A stretch of DNA of 6,289 nt, taken from assembly GCF_937997595.1 (NCBI RefSeq), contig NZ_CALKTS010000057.1, positions 1 to 6,289 of the forward strand. Reading direction: 5' to 3'. The stretch is from an uncultured Campylobacter sp. (GTDB lineage Bacteria > Campylobacterota > Campylobacteria > Campylobacterales > Campylobacteraceae). This document shows positions 5,772 to 6,289 of this stretch, one piece after another; position 1 is the first letter of the stretch, and every line of letters begins with the position of its first letter. Made by a program: the position numbers and the translations under genes. The notes below the pieces were generated by a model, which searched no databases, was not told the origin of the DNA, and worked only from the letters and a program-made list of their open reading frames with translations.

Positions 5772-5847
5772 ATCACAAACCGCTAAAATCCTTTTAAAAA
5801 CGCATTTTACAACAACTAAATATAAATTTCGGTAAAGCGCGACGAGC
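5772..5847. other. Leader region between the operon start and the right repeat array
   Basis: AT-rich spacing DNA with the candidate promoter and a distant AAAAGGA. No operator, riboswitch-like fold or attenuator leader peptide is apparent. Confidence 0.4.
5803..5824 (-). promoter_or_regulatory. Possible sigma-70 promoter (-10) for the operon
   Basis: On the minus strand the AT-rich leader before 5771 carries two candidate -10 hexamers: TATATT (5824-5819) and TAAAAT (5809-5804). Campylobacter housekeeping promoters depend mainly on the -10 element and lack a clear -35, so the choice cannot be made from sequence alone. The leader would be about 25-45 bases long. Confidence 0.3.
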
Positions 5848-5989
5848 GGGAGAAATTTAGGCGCGGCGGGAGAAATTTTGACTCAGCGAATAAAATTTGA
5901 ACGCGGCGAATTAAAATTCTACAAGATAGAATTTTGCGAGACAGAATTTCGCTAGGTAAAAATTTTACGCGGCAGAATTCTGCGCGGCT
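5848..5989. repeat. Degenerate tandem array, four 20-bp units followed by four 15-16-bp units
   Basis: Units can be laid out end to end. Four are 20 bp (starts 5848, 5868, 5888, 5908) with the form G-rich/GAA, then AAATTT, then GCGGC. Four are 15-16 bp (starts 5928, 5943, 5958, 5974) with the form AGAATTT(T/C), then GCG/ACG, then GGC or similar. The first two units share GGGAGAAATTT exactly. The repeat unit is an AATTT core plus a GC-rich spacer. There are no CRISPR-like spacers: the units are too short and diverged. Confidence 0.65.
5914..5973. repeat. Right copy of the two-word repeat module shared with the left flank
   Basis: AAATTCTACAAGA at 5914-5926 and AAATTTTACGCGGC at 5960-5973 match 126-138 and 148-161 exactly, in the same order and orientation. 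The extra 23 bases here are explained by additional 15-16-bp units of the array. Confidence 0.65.
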
Positions 5990-6126
5990 AAAACATAGCG
6001 CCGCTTTCGCGCAAATATAAAATTTGGACTTGAAATTTCTTGAAATTTATAAATGCCCACGAGATAAAATTTCACAGAATTTTATCGCGGCTAAAACACA
6101 TAACGTCGCGGCCTGGCGCAAATTTT
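5983..6126. repeat. Imperfect direct repeat about 103 bp apart
   Basis: The 13-mer CGCGGCTAAAACA occurs at 5983-5995 and 6086-6098. Both copies are followed by a diverged T-A-(A/G)-CG-(C/T)-CGC stretch leading to a shared GCGCAAAT (about 6010-6017 and 6116-6123), with small length differences. Between them lies a 9-bp hairpin, GATAAAATT (6063-6071) and its complement (6078-6086), with a 6-base loop. No gene is associated. Confidence 0.5.
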
Positions 6127-6289
6127 ATATTTAAATTTACGGCACGTGTGCGCTAGAAAGAATTTAGCGCCAACGAGACCGGCTTTATATTTGCAGCTAA
6201 CGGCACATAAATTTTGATTTGAAATTGCGCCCCTGTTTTTGGCGCCGTGTTTCGCCGCTATAAAATTTCATCTTATTTTACGACGACCT
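5990..6289. other. Gene-free right flank with AAATTT words
   Basis: No open frame of convincing length, tRNA or rRNA is visible. The text is AAATTT/AAAATTT words in GC-rich spacer, with ACGGCAC occurring twice (around 6139 and 6199). A 13-mer, ATAAAATTTCATC, at 6260-6272 is shared with 321-333 in the left flank. The window ends before any neighbouring gene becomes recognisable. Confidence 0.6.

Noticed and set aside
5848..5989. CRISPR array
   Set aside because: Units are 15-20 bp, diverged and contiguous, with no unique spacers of constant length and no cas genes.
6227..6245. GCGCC/GGCGC hairpin as a terminator or small RNA end
   Set aside because: A five-base-pair stem with a nine-base loop and no U-tract on either strand.

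Overview
The window looks like a chromosomal segment of a relatively GC-rich Campylobacter (oral/gingival type, C. gracilis-like). This assignment is inferred from the epsilonproteobacterial form of every protein, the dense AAATTT/AAAATTT words typical of Campylobacter DNA, and GC-rich codons between them. The species is not proven by the sequence.

Five confidently coding genes plus one small orphan gene lie on the minus strand and read right to left. They are a TRIC/UPF0126 membrane protein (5771-5154), the acetylornithine aminotransferase ArgD (5157-3988), a MidA/NDUFAF7-like SAM methyltransferase (3991-2894), a 108-residue protein of unknown function (2894-2568), the 16S rRNA m2G966 methyltransferase RsmD (2575-1151) and a DUF2400/TIGR02757 protein (1154-366). 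Every junction overlaps by 1 to 8 bases (ATGA, GTGA, TGATG, 8 bp, ATGA), so this is one translationally coupled operon. The likely promoter lies just right of 5771. Functions are mixed: membrane cation channel, arginine biosynthesis, protein and rRNA methylation, and a possible nucleic-acid protein. No single pathway unites them.

The most unusual gene is rsmD. It encodes 474 residues where the family has about 190-200. A roughly 275-residue, low-complexity, Asn/Ser/Ala/Gly/Cys-rich segment sits in frame between methyltransferase motif I and the catalytic DPPF motif, and it contains a 90-bp tandem duplication. A smaller insert of similar flavour (about 45 residues) sits just before motif I of the MidA-like gene.

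The two ends of the window (1-365 and 5772-6289) hold no recognisable gene. They consist of degenerate AAATTT-centred repeats: a 20-bp/15-16-bp tandem array on the right, and inverted repeats plus a perfect palindrome on the left. The two flanks share a 13-mer and a 14-mer in the same order and orientation, so they belong to one repeat family. The in-gene inserts have the same AATTT-word texture, translated as recurring Asn-Phe/Asn-Leu pairs. My main hypothesis is that an AAATTT-type intergenic repeat family has also expanded, in frame, inside housekeeping genes.
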